DNA of 64,000 bases. Origin: an uncultured Bacteroidales bacterium (GTDB taxonomy: Bacteria; Bacteroidota; Bacteroidia; Bacteroidales; UBA11471). The notes under the pieces are model-generated. The model was not told where the DNA came from, did not search any database, and saw nothing but the letters and a program-made list of their open reading frames with translations. Made by a program: the position numbers and the translations under genes. The stretch is taken from contig CANQAM010000001.1 in assembly GCA_947589325.1 (NCBI GenBank), positions 1 to 64,000 of the forward strand, written 5' to 3'. Positions within the stretch are counted from its first letter, which is position 1, and each line of letters starts with the position of its first letter. This document shows, piece by piece, positions 33,831 to 43,719 of the stretch.

Positions 33831-35348
33831 ATGTTCACACAAGACGATTTGCTTCTGTTGCAGCAAAAAGGCATATCCGAGCAACAGATAAAAGAGCAGC
33901 TGCACTGCTTCGAAACAGGTTTCCCCTATCTGAAATTGGAGGCTTCGGCAAGTTTGGGCAACGGCATTCTCGCTCTCGACGCATCGGCTGCCGACCACTA
34001 TCTTGAAGTGTGGGACGAATATCTCGCCACCAACCCTTCCATCGTAAAATTCGTGCCGGCTTCGGGTGCCGCCAGCCGTATGTTCAAAAATCTTTTTGAA
34101 TTTCTCGATGCCGATTATACCGAACCGACCACCGACTTTGAAAAGAAATTTTTCGACCGCATCGACCGCTTCGCTTTCTTTGCCGACCTCGACGCTGCCT
34201 GCCTCGAAAACGAAGGCAAGGGCGTGAAAGCCCTCATGGCTGCCGGCAATTACAAAGCCGTTGTTTCCAACCTCCTTTCCGACAAGGGGCTGAATTACGG
34301 CTCGCTGCCGAAAGGTATGCTCAAATTCCACCACTATGCGGCAACCGACCGCACCGCTATGGAGGAACACCTCGCCGAAGGCGCCATGTACGCCCGCAAC
34401 GAAGCCGGCGACGTGAACGTGCATTTCACCGTTTCGCACGAACACCTGCCGTATTTCAAAAAACTCGTTGCCGACAAACAGGCGGCTTACGAAAAAGAGT
34501 ACGGCGTGAAGTATCATATCAGTTTCTCCGAACAGAAACCCTCGACCGACACCATTGCCGCCGATATGGAGAACAAACCGTTCCGCGACAAGGGCAAACT
34601 GCTCTTCCGCCCGGGCGGACACGGCGCGCTGATCGAGAACCTCAACGACATCGATGCCGACGTCATCTTCATCAAGAACATCGACAACGTGGTGCCCGAC
34701 CGCATCAAGCCCGAAACCGTGCGCTTCAAGAAAATCATCGGCGGCGTGCTCGTGTCGCTGAAAAAACAAATCGACGCCTACATCGCTCTCCTCGAAAGCG
34801 GTAAATATACGATGGACGACGTGCGCGACGTCATTCTGTTCCTGCAACAGCAGCTCTTTACCCGCCACCCCGACATCAAGAAAATGGAAGATGCCGAACT
34901 TGTGGTTTACCTCTTAAAGAAACTGCGCCGCCCGCTGCGCGTCTGCGGCATGGTGAAAAACGTGGGCGAACCCGGCGGCGGTCCGTTCCTCGCCTACAAC
35001 GCCGACGGCTCCTATTCGCTGCAAATTCTGGAAAGCTCGCAAATCGACCTGAAAAATCCCGCCTCGAAAGCCCTGTTCGACAAATCGACCCACTTCAATC
35101 CCGTCGATTTGGTGTGCGCCGTCAAAGACGGAAAAGGTCGCAAATACGACCTGCCGCAGTACGTCGATAAAAATACGGGATTCATCTCCTTCAAGTCGAA
35201 GAGCGGCAAGGAGTTGAAAGCGCTCGAACTGCCCGGTCTCTGGAACGGTGCCATGTCCGACTGGAACACCCTTTTCGTCGAAGTGCCCATCGGTACGTTC
35301 AATCCCGTAAAGACCGTAAACGACCTCTTGCGCGAACAGCATCAATAG
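33831..35348 (+). CDS. DUF4301 family protein
   Basis: 505 residues, cytoplasmic. It matches the Bacteroidetes DUF4301 family: KFVPASGAASRMFKNLFEFL near residue 75, LPKGMLKFHHY, FRPGGHGALIENLND and RVCGMVKNVGEPGGGPF. The PASGAASRM and PGGHGAL blocks resemble nucleotide-sugar pyrophosphorylases (UDP-sugar uridylyltransferase-like fold), so sugar-nucleotide chemistry is an inference, not shown. It is a monocistronic unit with its own promoter and terminator, divergent from the RSH gene. Confidence 0.85.
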   Translation: MFTQDDLLLLQQKGISEQQIKEQLHCFETGFPYLKLEASASLGNGILALDASAADHYLEVWDEYLATNPSIVKFVPASGAASRMFKNLFEFLDADYTEPTTDFEKKFFDRIDRFAFFADLDAACLENEGKGVKALMAAGNYKAVVSNLLSDKGLNYGSLPKGMLKFHHYAATDRTAMEEHLAEGAMYARNEAGDVNVHFTVSHEHLPYFKKLVADKQAAYEKEYGVKYHISFSEQKPSTDTIAADMENKPFRDKGKLLFRPGGHGALIENLNDIDADVIFIKNIDNVVPDRIKPETVRFKKIIGGVLVSLKKQIDAYIALLESGKYTMDDVRDVILFLQQQLFTRHPDIKKMEDAELVVYLLKKLRRPLRVCGMVKNVGEPGGGPFLAYNADGSYSLQILESSQIDLKNPASKALFDKSTHFNPVDLVCAVKDGKGRKYDLPQYVDKNTGFISFKSKSGKELKALELPGLWNGAMSDWNTLFVEVPIGTFNPVKTVNDLLREQHQ

Positions 35349-35366
35349 GCGTAATGCCTTTCCGAA

Positions 35367-35405
35367 AACCGAGAAAGAGGAGAATCGGAATCCTCTTTTT
35401 CGGTT
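35367..35405 (+). terminator. Intrinsic terminator after the DUF4301 gene
   Basis: A 15-bp stem (35367-35381 with 35391-35405, one wobble) with a 9-base loop; the right arm contains TTTTT and is followed by a T-rich stretch. Confidence 0.7.
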
Positions 35406-35457
35406 TATTTGTCGTTTTTCCCAATAGAATATAGTATAAATATTTTCCGAAAAAATT

Positions 35458-35465
35458 TATCTTTG
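35458..35465 (+). promoter_or_regulatory. -7 box of the esterase-GH105 pair
   Basis: TATCTTTG is a perfect TAnnTTTG match about 61 bp before the ATG at 35527. Confidence 0.6.
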
Positions 35466-35526
35466 TACACTCGCGGTGAGGACGATGCCTTGTGCCTTGC
35501 CGTCGGGACGACAAAAAAGAATACCG

Positions 35527-37062
35527 ATGAAAACGCACAATTTCCTGTGGTCGGCGGTTGCCGCATCGACCCTTCTGTTTTTTCTGCCGGCACGCGCCGA
35601 AGTGAAAATGCCTGCCGTGTTTTCCGACAACATGGTGCTGCAACAGCGCACCGATGCCCCCGTGTGGGGCAAAGCTCGCGCGGGCGAAACGGTTACCGTG
35701 AGCGTTTCGTGGAGCAAAAAGAAAGTCTCGACCGTTGCCGGCGCCGACGGACGTTGGTCGCTAACCGTCGCCACGCCGCGCGCCTCATCGCGCGCCGAAA
35801 CCATGACGGTGAGCGGCGACAACACGATAACGATACGCAACATACTCATCGGCGAAGTGTGGCTCTGTTCGGGACAGTCGAATATGGAGTTCCCCGTCGC
35901 CCGCGACACGGCCAGCCGTTGGAAAACCGCCATGGTCGATGTCGAGGAGCAGCTGCGCGATGCCGACTATCCCGAAATGCGCCTTTTCCGCGTAGAGCAC
36001 CGGCTGGCGCCCGATGCCCCCGTCGATGACTGTACGGGCGTGTGGGAGGTGTGTACTCCCGACGCGGCAGCGCGTTTCTCTGCCGTAGGCTTCGTTTTCG
36101 GGCGGCGGCTGTACAAGGAGCTGCACCGACCTGTCGGGCTGCTGCAAGCCACGTGGGGCGGCACGCACGCCGAGTCGTGGATGCGCCGCGAAGCCATGCA
36201 GGACGACCCGTATTACAAGGAGCTGGACGAATACCAGCACCGCATCATCGAAGCCTATCCCGCCGAGAAAAAACGGTACGACCGCGAAATGGCTGCCTAC
36301 CGCATAGCGAAAGATCTCAATCCCGATACGGCGGTTGCCAAGCCTGCCTCCCCCAAGAAAATCAATGACAACCTGCGCCTCTCCACCCTTTGGAACGGCA
36401 TGATAAATCCCCTCTTGCCTTACGCCCTGCGTGGCGTTATATGGTATCAGGGCGAGAGCAACGACAGCAGGGCTGCCGCCTACGGCAAAGTCTTTTCCGA
36501 CCTGATAGCCGACTGGCGCACCGTGTGGGGGCAGGGAGAATTTCCTTTCTATTTCGTGCAGATAGCCCCCTATTACAAGCAGTCGCCTGAGCTGCGCGAG
36601 TGCCAGACGCGCGTCTGGCTCGAAACCCCGCACACCGGTATGGCGGTGATTACCGATGCCGGCGACTCCACCGACATACACCCCCGCAACAAAAAGATTC
36701 CGGGCGAACGTCTTGCCGCATGGGCATTGTCGCACGACTACGGCAAGCGCGTACCCTACATGGGTCCCGTGTATAAAGGCATGACGGTCGAGGGCAGCGA
36801 GGCGGTGCTCTCGTTCGACTACACGGGCGGCGGACTTGTCGCTGCCGGCGGAGGCGCTTTGCGCGGCTTCGTCGTTGCCGGCGCCGACGGCGTATTTCAC
36901 CCCGCCGCTGCCGAGATACGGGGCGACCGCGTGATCGTTTCGTCGCCCGAAGTTGCCCGACCCGTCGCCGTGCGCTACGGCTGGGACAAATTTTTCCGTG
37001 TCAATCTTGCCAATCGCGAAGGCTTCCCCGCCGTGCCTTTCCGCACCGACGGCGAAAAATAA
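35527..37062 (+). CDS. Sialate O-acetylesterase-like carbohydrate esterase
   Basis: 511 residues from ATG 35527, which begins a signal peptide (MKTHNFLWSAVAASTLLFFLPARA); longer starts are not supported. The SGNH fold is shown by the nucleophile motif CSGQSNMEF (Ser118), GVIWYQGESND in the middle and a late DSTDIHPRNK with the catalytic Asp/His. It matches the family annotated as sialate O-acetylesterase. In this pectin locus it more likely removes acetyl groups from rhamnogalacturonan or its side chains (inference). Periplasmic. It lies 27 bp upstream of a GH105 gene, in one operon. Confidence 0.88.
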   Translation: MKTHNFLWSAVAASTLLFFLPARAEVKMPAVFSDNMVLQQRTDAPVWGKARAGETVTVSVSWSKKKVSTVAGADGRWSLTVATPRASSRAETMTVSGDNTITIRNILIGEVWLCSGQSNMEFPVARDTASRWKTAMVDVEEQLRDADYPEMRLFRVEHRLAPDAPVDDCTGVWEVCTPDAAARFSAVGFVFGRRLYKELHRPVGLLQATWGGTHAESWMRREAMQDDPYYKELDEYQHRIIEAYPAEKKRYDREMAAYRIAKDLNPDTAVAKPASPKKINDNLRLSTLWNGMINPLLPYALRGVIWYQGESNDSRAAAYGKVFSDLIADWRTVWGQGEFPFYFVQIAPYYKQSPELRECQTRVWLETPHTGMAVITDAGDSTDIHPRNKKIPGERLAAWALSHDYGKRVPYMGPVYKGMTVEGSEAVLSFDYTGGGLVAAGGGALRGFVVAGADGVFHPAAAEIRGDRVIVSSPEVARPVAVRYGWDKFFRVNLANREGFPAVPFRTDGEK

Positions 37063-37089
37063 CTTTTGAAAAACATAAAAAATACCGAT

Positions 37090-38277
37090 ATGAAAAAAAT
37101 TATCACGCTGGCTATGACAGCCGCCCTCTTGCTTCCCCTCTCTGCCGCCGCGCAGAAAATGTCGGTCGAGTTTGCCGACTCCGAAATGAAACGCTTTCCC
37201 GAGGCGTGGCAGCTCGACCACGGCAAACGCCTCTTTTTCGGTTACGCGCAGGGCGTGGGCTGCTGCGCCATGCTCGATATGTGGCACTACACCGGCGACC
37301 GCAAATATTACGATTATGTCGCCGTATGGGCTGATACCATCGTCGATAAAGACGGCGGAATATACCTCTACGATATGTCGGAGTACAACCTCGATTTCAT
37401 CAACTCGGGCAAAGTGCTGTTCGACATCTACGCCGAAACGGGCGATGCCCGCTACAAAAAGGCGATGGACCTGCTCGCCCGCCAGCTTGCCCGCCACCCC
37501 CGCACCCACGAGGGTGCATTTTGGCACAAATTGATATATCCTTTCCAGATATGGCTCGACGGGCTTTATATGGCATCGCCTTTTCTGGCGCGCTACGGTG
37601 CGACGTTCGACCGCCCCGACCTCGTCGATGATGCCGTTAATCAATTTATGATATGTGCCCGTCGTACGTACGACAACCGCACGGGATTATATTATCACGC
37701 TTACGACGAAAGCCGCAACCAGCGGTGGGCCGACCCCGTTACGGGGCATTCGCCCAACTTCTGGGGGCGCAGCATGGGCTGGTGGTTTATGGCGTTGGTC
37801 GATGTGCTCGACTATGTGCCCGAAAATCACCCGCATCGCGCCGACCTCATTACCTTCATCAAAGGGCTGGCGGTTTCGCTGCCCGAATATCAGGACAAGG
37901 ACGGATTGTGGTATCAGGTGCTCGACTGCCCCGAACGCGAAGGCAACTTCCCCGAAGCGTCGGTTACCTCCATGTTCATGTACGCCTACGCCAAAGCCGT
38001 GAACAAGGGCTATATCGATGAGGAGTATATCCGCGTGGCGGAGAAAGCCTACGACGGTCTGCGCAAAGTGCTGCTCCGCCGCGAGCCCGACAAGACGTGG
38101 ACGCTCACCCGCTGCTGCGCCGTAGGCGGATTGGGCGGCACCAAATACCGCGACGGCTCGTTCAACTACTATATACACGAACGCATGCGCGACAACGATG
38201 CCAAAGCCACCGGCCCCTTCATCATGGGCTGCATACAGCTCGAACAGTACAAGGCGCGCACTTCGGCGAAAAAATAA
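37090..38277 (+). CDS. GH105 unsaturated rhamnogalacturonyl hydrolase
   Basis: Removes the delta-4,5-unsaturated galacturonic acid left by rhamnogalacturonan lyases. 395 residues from ATG 37090 with a signal peptide (MKKIITLAMTAALLLPLSAAAQ). The (alpha/alpha)6 barrel signature is visible: FQIWLDGLYMASPFLA with the expected catalytic Asp157, and GRSMGWWFMALVDVL. The C terminus shows LGGTKYRDGSFNYY. It is closest to the YteR-type GH88/GH105 group. Periplasmic, second gene of the esterase operon. Confidence 0.92.
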   Translation: MKKIITLAMTAALLLPLSAAAQKMSVEFADSEMKRFPEAWQLDHGKRLFFGYAQGVGCCAMLDMWHYTGDRKYYDYVAVWADTIVDKDGGIYLYDMSEYNLDFINSGKVLFDIYAETGDARYKKAMDLLARQLARHPRTHEGAFWHKLIYPFQIWLDGLYMASPFLARYGATFDRPDLVDDAVNQFMICARRTYDNRTGLYYHAYDESRNQRWADPVTGHSPNFWGRSMGWWFMALVDVLDYVPENHPHRADLITFIKGLAVSLPEYQDKDGLWYQVLDCPEREGNFPEASVTSMFMYAYAKAVNKGYIDEEYIRVAEKAYDGLRKVLLRREPDKTWTLTRCCAVGGLGGTKYRDGSFNYYIHERMRDNDAKATGPFIMGCIQLEQYKARTSAKK

Positions 38278-38346
38278 ATCTTTTCATTAATAAATCTGAA
38301 AGGATAAAAAATACGAAGAAAAAGGCGCTTGTTTCTCAAAAAGTTT

Positions 38347-38354
38347 TACCTTTG
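38347..38354 (+). promoter_or_regulatory. -7 box of ilvE
   Basis: TACCTTTG is a perfect TAnnTTTG match with a leader of about 30 nt to ATG 38390. Confidence 0.6.
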
Positions 38355-38389
38355 TGGATTCCAAACAAAACGTAAAAACAGAAAGAAAT

Positions 38390-39409
38390 ATGGAAAATAT
38401 CGATTGGGCGAATCTGTCGTTCGGCTATATGCGCACCGACTACAATATACGCTGCTACTATCGCGACGGGAAATGGGGTAAGTTGGAACTTTGCTCGGAA
38501 GAAACCATCAACCTGCACATGGCTGCCACGAGCCTGCACTACGGGCAGGAGGCATTCGAGGGGTTGAAAGCCTTTCGCGGAAAAGACGGGAAAATACGCA
38601 TTTTTCGTCCCGAAGCCAATGCCGAGCGTCTGCAAAGCACCTGTCGGGGCATTCTGATGCCGGAGTTGCCGACCGAAACGTTCATCGACGCCGTAAAGAA
38701 AGTCGTCAAAGCCAACGAGCGTTTTATCCCGCCCTACGAAAGCGGCGCATCGCTTTACATACGTCCGCTGCTCATCGGCACGAGTGCGCAGGTGGGCGTG
38801 CACCCCGCGCGCGAATACCTGTTCGTCGTCTTCGTAACGCCGGTGGGTCCCTATTTCAAAGGCGGATTTTCCACCAATCCCTACGTCATCATACGGGAGT
38901 TCGACCGCTCGGCGCCGCTCGGCACGGGCATCTACAAAGTGGGCGGAAACTACGCTGCCAGCCTGCGTGCCAACAAGATGGCGCACGACTTGGGCTATTC
39001 CTGCGAATTTTATCTCGATGCCAAAGAGAAAAAATACATCGACGAATGCGGCGCTGCCAATTTCTTCGGCATCAAGAACAACACTTACGTAACCCCGCTT
39101 TCGACTTCCATTCTGCCCTCCATTACCAACCGCAGCCTCATGCAGCTGGCAGAAGACATGGGCATGAAGGTCGAACGCCGTCCCGTGCCCGAAGAAGAGC
39201 TTACGACATTCGAGGAGGCGGGCGCCTGCGGCACGGCTGCCGTGATAAGCCCTATCCAGCGCATCGACGACCTCGAAAACAAAAAATCATACGTTATCTC
39301 CAAAGACGGCAAGCCCGGTCCCGTATGCACCAAACTCTACAACAAGCTGCGCGGCATACAGTACGGCGACGAACCCGATACGCACGGGTGGGTAACTGTT
39401 CTCGAATAA
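38390..39409 (+). CDS. ilvE: Branched-chain amino acid aminotransferase
   Basis: PLP-dependent class IV aminotransferase interconverting Leu, Ile and Val with their 2-oxo acids. 339 residues from ATG 38390; the open frame further upstream overlaps the promoter. Family marks are LHYGQEAFEGLKAFR, YIRPLLIGTSAQVGV, IYKVGGNYAAS with the PLP lysine at 183, and ECGAANFFGI. Cytoplasmic. It is a housekeeping gene inserted between two parts of the pectin locus and is followed 27 bp later by an HD-domain gene. Confidence 0.96.
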   Translation: MENIDWANLSFGYMRTDYNIRCYYRDGKWGKLELCSEETINLHMAATSLHYGQEAFEGLKAFRGKDGKIRIFRPEANAERLQSTCRGILMPELPTETFIDAVKKVVKANERFIPPYESGASLYIRPLLIGTSAQVGVHPAREYLFVVFVTPVGPYFKGGFSTNPYVIIREFDRSAPLGTGIYKVGGNYAASLRANKMAHDLGYSCEFYLDAKEKKYIDECGAANFFGIKNNTYVTPLSTSILPSITNRSLMQLAEDMGMKVERRPVPEEELTTFEEAGACGTAAVISPIQRIDDLENKKSYVISKDGKPGPVCTKLYNKLRGIQYGDEPDTHGWVTVLE

Positions 39410-39436
39410 TCACCGATTAACCTAAAACCTGTCCGT

Positions 39437-39982
39437 ATGGAGCCTATAACCCTTATCGAGAAATACTATGTATCCGGTACGCCGTTATATGAAGTGCTGA
39501 CGAAACACAGCCGGTGTGTCGCCGAAAAAGCCGTGTCGATAGCCCGCGCCTGTCCGGAGCTGCATGCCGATGAAACGTTCCTTTACGAAGCTGCCATGCT
39601 GCACGATATAGGCATTTATCTGACCGATGCCCCCGACATACACTGTCACGGCACCCGACCCTACATCTGCCACGGCACGCTCGGCAGCGAATTGCTCAAA
39701 AACGAAAATCTCCCCCGTCATGCCCTCGTGTGCGAGCGGCATACGGGTGCGGGGCTTTCGCTCGACGATATTCTGCGGCAGAATCTGCCCATACCTCACC
39801 GCGATATGCTGCCGGTGAGCATCGAAGAGCAAATCATCTGTTATGCCGATAAGTTCTATACGAAATCGGAACCCGACCTCGAAAAAACACCCGAACAGAT
39901 ACGAAAAAGTCTTTCCAAATACGGCGAAGCGGCAGAAAGACGCTTTGAACAGTGGAACAGACTTTTCCGCTGTACCAAATAA
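39437..39982 (+). CDS. HD-domain phosphohydrolase-like protein
   Basis: 181 residues, cytoplasmic. The HD metal-binding pattern is present: His24 (TKHSRCVAEK), His56-Asp57 (AAMLHDIGIY), His residues around 69-79 and a late CYADKFYTKS Asp. Small HDIG-type proteins hydrolyse phosphate monoesters or nucleotides; the substrate is not known here. It is probably co-transcribed with ilvE, and possibly with the downstream esterase gene (71-bp gap). Confidence 0.85.
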   Translation: MEPITLIEKYYVSGTPLYEVLTKHSRCVAEKAVSIARACPELHADETFLYEAAMLHDIGIYLTDAPDIHCHGTRPYICHGTLGSELLKNENLPRHALVCERHTGAGLSLDDILRQNLPIPHRDMLPVSIEEQIICYADKFYTKSEPDLEKTPEQIRKSLSKYGEAAERRFEQWNRLFRCTK

Positions 39983-40053
39983 TGCGGCTGGCTTTTGATG
40001 CCTGTCGTACCGGAAGAGATGAAAATTCATTCCGGAGAAAATGAAGAGAAACC

Positions 40054-40845
40054 ATGAAAAACCTGATTATCGCCCTGCTTGCGGCGTTTGTCCTGCAACC
40101 TTTCTGCGTGACCGATGTGTGTGCGCGCAAAGAGAAGAAAAAAGTTTTCCTTGTCGGCGACTCCACCGTGAAAAACGGCAAAGGTCGCGGCGACAGAGGT
40201 CAATGGGGGTGGGGCAGTTTCCTTTCCGAATATCTCGATGCCGACAAAGCCGAAGTGCACAATCATGCTATCGGCGGTCGCAGCAGCCGCACGTTCATCA
40301 CCGAAGGTCGTTGGGACGTCGTACTCGATTCGCTCCAAAAAGGCGATTACGTGCTGATACAGTTCGGGCACAACGACGGCGGCGAGATATTTACAAGCAA
40401 CCGCCCGCGCGCCTCTCTGCGCGGCATCGGCGATGAAGATACCGTCGGCGTGGTCGAGGAAACCGGCAAAAAAGAAACCGTTTACACGTATGGTGCATAC
40501 CTGCGTAAATATGTACGCGATGCGCGTGCGAAAGGTGCCTGCCCCGTACTCTGCACGCAGATACCCCGCAATCGCTGGACGGCGGAGGGTGTCGTCATGC
40601 GCGACACCGCCCACGTCGTATGGGTGCGGCAGGTCGCAGCCCAAGAGGGCGTGCCCTGTATCGACCTTCATGCCGTCGTTGCCGACCGCTACGATGAAAT
40701 GGGGCAGGAGGCTGTGAAAGAATATTTTACCGATGCCGACTGGACGCATACGTCGGAAAAAGGGGCGCGCCTCAATGCCTCTGTCGTAGCAGAGCAAGCC
40801 CGTCATCTGCCGAAGTGCCATCTTAAAAAACTCGTGAAGAAATGA
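40054..40845 (+). CDS. Rhamnogalacturonan acetylesterase (SGNH hydrolase)
   Basis: Removes acetyl groups from galacturonate in the rhamnogalacturonan-I backbone. 263 residues with a signal peptide. The CE12-like blocks are intact: FLVGDSTV (nucleophile Ser37), NHAIGGRSSRTF, IQFGHNDGG and DWTH (Asp229, His232). Its stop overlaps the GH2 gene start by 4 bp, giving a tight operon of acetylesterase, GH2 and GH106. Periplasmic. Confidence 0.9.
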   Translation: MKNLIIALLAAFVLQPFCVTDVCARKEKKKVFLVGDSTVKNGKGRGDRGQWGWGSFLSEYLDADKAEVHNHAIGGRSSRTFITEGRWDVVLDSLQKGDYVLIQFGHNDGGEIFTSNRPRASLRGIGDEDTVGVVEETGKKETVYTYGAYLRKYVRDARAKGACPVLCTQIPRNRWTAEGVVMRDTAHVVWVRQVAAQEGVPCIDLHAVVADRYDEMGQEAVKEYFTDADWTHTSEKGARLNASVVAEQARHLPKCHLKKLVKK

Positions 40846-43709
40846 AAACGCCTCTCCTTGTCGGACTTTTGGCTGCCGCATTCCTCTTTCCCGCCCGAGC
40901 GCAGGAAACGCAGCGCATCTACCTTTCGGGCACGGGATTCGGAAATACCGTAACGTGGGATTTCTATTGCACCGGCGGGCGCAACAGCGGCAAGTGGAAA
41001 AAGATAGAAGTGCCCTCGCAATGGGAGTTGCAGGGCTTCGGCGAATATACCTACGGTCGTTGGTATAAAGATAAAAACCGAAATTCGGGGCTGGTGCCGC
41101 GCGAAAAAAATCCGAGCATGGAGCAGGGAAAATACCGTTATACCTTTGCCGTGCCGGCTTCGTGGCGCGGACAGCAGGTGTCGCTGGTGTTTGACGGCGT
41201 GATGACCGATGCCGAAGTTACGCTGAACGGCAAGCCGACCGGCGCACGTCATCAGGGCGCGTTCTACCGCTTCTCCTACGACGTTACGGGCTTGCTTGCC
41301 TACGGCAGGAAAAATCGCCTCGAAGTAACCGTATCGAAACACTCCGAAAACAAATCGGTAAACAACGCCGAGCGAAAAGCCGACTGGTGGCTTTTCGGCG
41401 GTATATATCGCCCCGTCTATTTGGAAGTAAAGCCGGCGCAGCATATCGACCGTATGGCGGTCGATGCCCGTGCCGACGGCTCCATAGCGGCGCAAGTGTT
41501 CCTCTCCGGCATGACCGGCGGGGGACGGTTGGTCGCCTCGCTTTCGACGCTCTCAGGCAGTGAAGTGCGCGGCAGCGTGCAGACCCCTGTTTCGGCAGGC
41601 GATACCCTTGCCGTGCTTTCCGGTCGCTGGAACGGCGTGAAAGCGTGGAATCCCGAAGAACCGAATCTCTATCTTCTCACGGTGGAGTTGCGCGACGATG
41701 CCGGTACCGTGCTGCACCGTCATAAGGAGCGCATCGGCTTTCGCACCGTCGATTTCCGTCCGCAGGACGGTCTCTACGTCAATGGCGTGAAAGTCGTGCT
41801 CAAAGGCATCAACCGCCACTCTTTCTGGCCTGACGGCGGCAGAACCACCAACAAACAGATAAGCATCGACGATGTCGAGTTGATAAAGGCGATGAACATG
41901 AACGCCGTGCGGAGCCACTATCCGCCCGACGAGCATTTTCTCGATGCGTGCGATTCGCTGGGGCTTTTCTTCATCGACGAACTTGCCGGCTGGCAAAACT
42001 CCTACGACACCCCAACGGGCGAAAAACTGCTCGGCGAGATGTTGCGGCGCGACGTGAATCACCCCTGCATCATCATTTGGAGCAACGGCAACGAAGGCGG
42101 CTGGAACAAAAAGCTCGACCCGCTTTTCGCGCAATACGACCCGCAGCACCGCCACGTCATTCACCCGTGGGCTGATTTCGACGATCTCGACACTCACCAT
42201 TACCCTGCTTTCCTCACCGGCGTAGCCCGTTTCACCAACGGTTACAAACTTTTCATGCCGACCGAGTTTATGCACGGGCAATACGATCAGGGGCACGGTG
42301 CGGGGCTTGAAGATTTTTGGAACAACTATACGGCGCACCCGCTCTTTGTCGGCGGTTTCATGTGGGCTTTTTGCGACAATGCCGTGCGCCGCACCGACCG
42401 TGACGGCGCTCTCGACTCCGACGGATTCAATGCCCCCGACGGCATTCTCGGACCCTATCGGGAAAAGGAAGGAAGCTATTACACCGTGCGCGATATATGG
42501 GCGCCCCTGCAAGTCGAGAAATTTTTTGTAACCCCCTCGTTCGACGGACGTTTCCGTGTAACGAACAATTATCTTTATACATCGCTCGGCCGTTGTCGCA
42601 TGACGTGGTCGCTGTACAAAATATCGTCGCCGCTTGCCGACGGCAAAGGCACGCGCACGCTCGTCGGCACGGGCGAAGTGCAGCTGCCCGACCTGCAACC
42701 CGGCGAGCGGGGGTATGCCCGCATGGAGCTGCCCGGCGGATTTTTCGATGCCGATATCATGGAACTGAAAGCCTATCACCCCGACGGTCGCGAAATGTGT
42801 ACCCGTTCGTGGAATATCGGGTATGCCGAAGAGTATTGGCAGCGAAACCGTCCCGTTGCAGAAGCGGCAGCGCCGGCAGTTTTCCGTGAAGCGGGAAATG
42901 AAATAACGCTTGCGGCGCAGGGCGTGGAAGTAACTTTCGACAAGACGACCGGCTATATAATGAAAGTAACGAGCAATGGAAAGGTTGTTTCGTTCGGTAA
43001 TGGTCCCGTGCCGGTGGGCATGGTGGCTGCCGTGAAAAACACGGCTGTCCGTATGGACGGCGATACTGCCGTATGGACGGTACGCTACAACGGCAACATC
43101 GACTCTGTGGTGTGGCGCATGGCGCCCGACGGGTTGCTCGACATGGATATGGTGATGCTCAACCGTTCGCGTTTGGGCGGCGGGCTCGACGATGCGGCAA
43201 GTTACGAAAACATACTGAATCTCGGCATTACATTTTCTTATCCCGACAGCCTTGTAACGGGTATGCGCTGGTTGGGCGGCGGCCCCTATCGCGTCTGGAA
43301 AAACCGCCTGCGCGGAGCCAATGCGGGGTTGTGGGAGAAAGCCTATAACAATACCGTTACGGGCGAGAGTTACGACAACCTCGTTTATCCCGAATTTAAG
43401 GGCTATCACGCCGACCTTCACTGGGCGACGGTGCAGAATCGGGAGCAGGATTTCACCGTATATGCTTCAAGCGACGGCGTATATCTGCGAATGCTTACTC
43501 CCGAAGAACCGAAAGATCGGGAGGGTGAGGCGCGCACCATGCCGGAATTTCCTGCCGGCGACATCTCTTTCCTCGTGGAAATACCCGCCATACGCAGCTT
43601 CAAACCCATTTCGCAGCACGGACCGAAAAGTCAGCCCGGCTCTATCCGCATCAAGTCGGGCGATGAGGGCATACGCATGACGCTCGGATTCGATTTCAGA
43701 AAAAAATAA
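40842..43709 (+). CDS. GH2 beta-galactosidase-like glycoside hydrolase
   Basis: 955 residues with a signal peptide ending near ARAQE. Domain order is an N-terminal jelly-roll with VPSQWELQGFG and WWLFGGIYRPVY, an Ig-like domain, and a TIM barrel with NGVKVVLKGINRHSF. The acid/base is Glu418 (IIWSNGNEGGW) and the probable nucleophile Glu475 (MPTEFMHGQY). C-terminal beta domains with an LRGANAGLWE segment resemble the LacZ small-chain domain. The substrate is inferred as beta-galactoside or a related side chain of rhamnogalacturonan from context; GH2 also includes beta-glucuronidases. It is followed 10 bp later by the GH106-like gene. Confidence 0.9.
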   Translation: MKTPLLVGLLAAAFLFPARAQETQRIYLSGTGFGNTVTWDFYCTGGRNSGKWKKIEVPSQWELQGFGEYTYGRWYKDKNRNSGLVPREKNPSMEQGKYRYTFAVPASWRGQQVSLVFDGVMTDAEVTLNGKPTGARHQGAFYRFSYDVTGLLAYGRKNRLEVTVSKHSENKSVNNAERKADWWLFGGIYRPVYLEVKPAQHIDRMAVDARADGSIAAQVFLSGMTGGGRLVASLSTLSGSEVRGSVQTPVSAGDTLAVLSGRWNGVKAWNPEEPNLYLLTVELRDDAGTVLHRHKERIGFRTVDFRPQDGLYVNGVKVVLKGINRHSFWPDGGRTTNKQISIDDVELIKAMNMNAVRSHYPPDEHFLDACDSLGLFFIDELAGWQNSYDTPTGEKLLGEMLRRDVNHPCIIIWSNGNEGGWNKKLDPLFAQYDPQHRHVIHPWADFDDLDTHHYPAFLTGVARFTNGYKLFMPTEFMHGQYDQGHGAGLEDFWNNYTAHPLFVGGFMWAFCDNAVRRTDRDGALDSDGFNAPDGILGPYREKEGSYYTVRDIWAPLQVEKFFVTPSFDGRFRVTNNYLYTSLGRCRMTWSLYKISSPLADGKGTRTLVGTGEVQLPDLQPGERGYARMELPGGFFDADIMELKAYHPDGREMCTRSWNIGYAEEYWQRNRPVAEAAAPAVFREAGNEITLAAQGVEVTFDKTTGYIMKVTSNGKVVSFGNGPVPVGMVAAVKNTAVRMDGDTAVWTVRYNGNIDSVVWRMAPDGLLDMDMVMLNRSRLGGGLDDAASYENILNLGITFSYPDSLVTGMRWLGGGPYRVWKNRLRGANAGLWEKAYNNTVTGESYDNLVYPEFKGYHADLHWATVQNREQDFTVYASSDGVYLRMLTPEEPKDREGEARTMPEFPAGDISFLVEIPAIRSFKPISQHGPKSQPGSIRIKSGDEGIRMTLGFDFRKK

Positions 43710-43719
43710 AGGAAACACC

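Noticed and set aside
40011-40036. Short inverted repeat CCGGAA/TTCCGG before the acetylesterase gene
   Set aside because: Only 6 bp with a long loop and no T run; compatible with chance.
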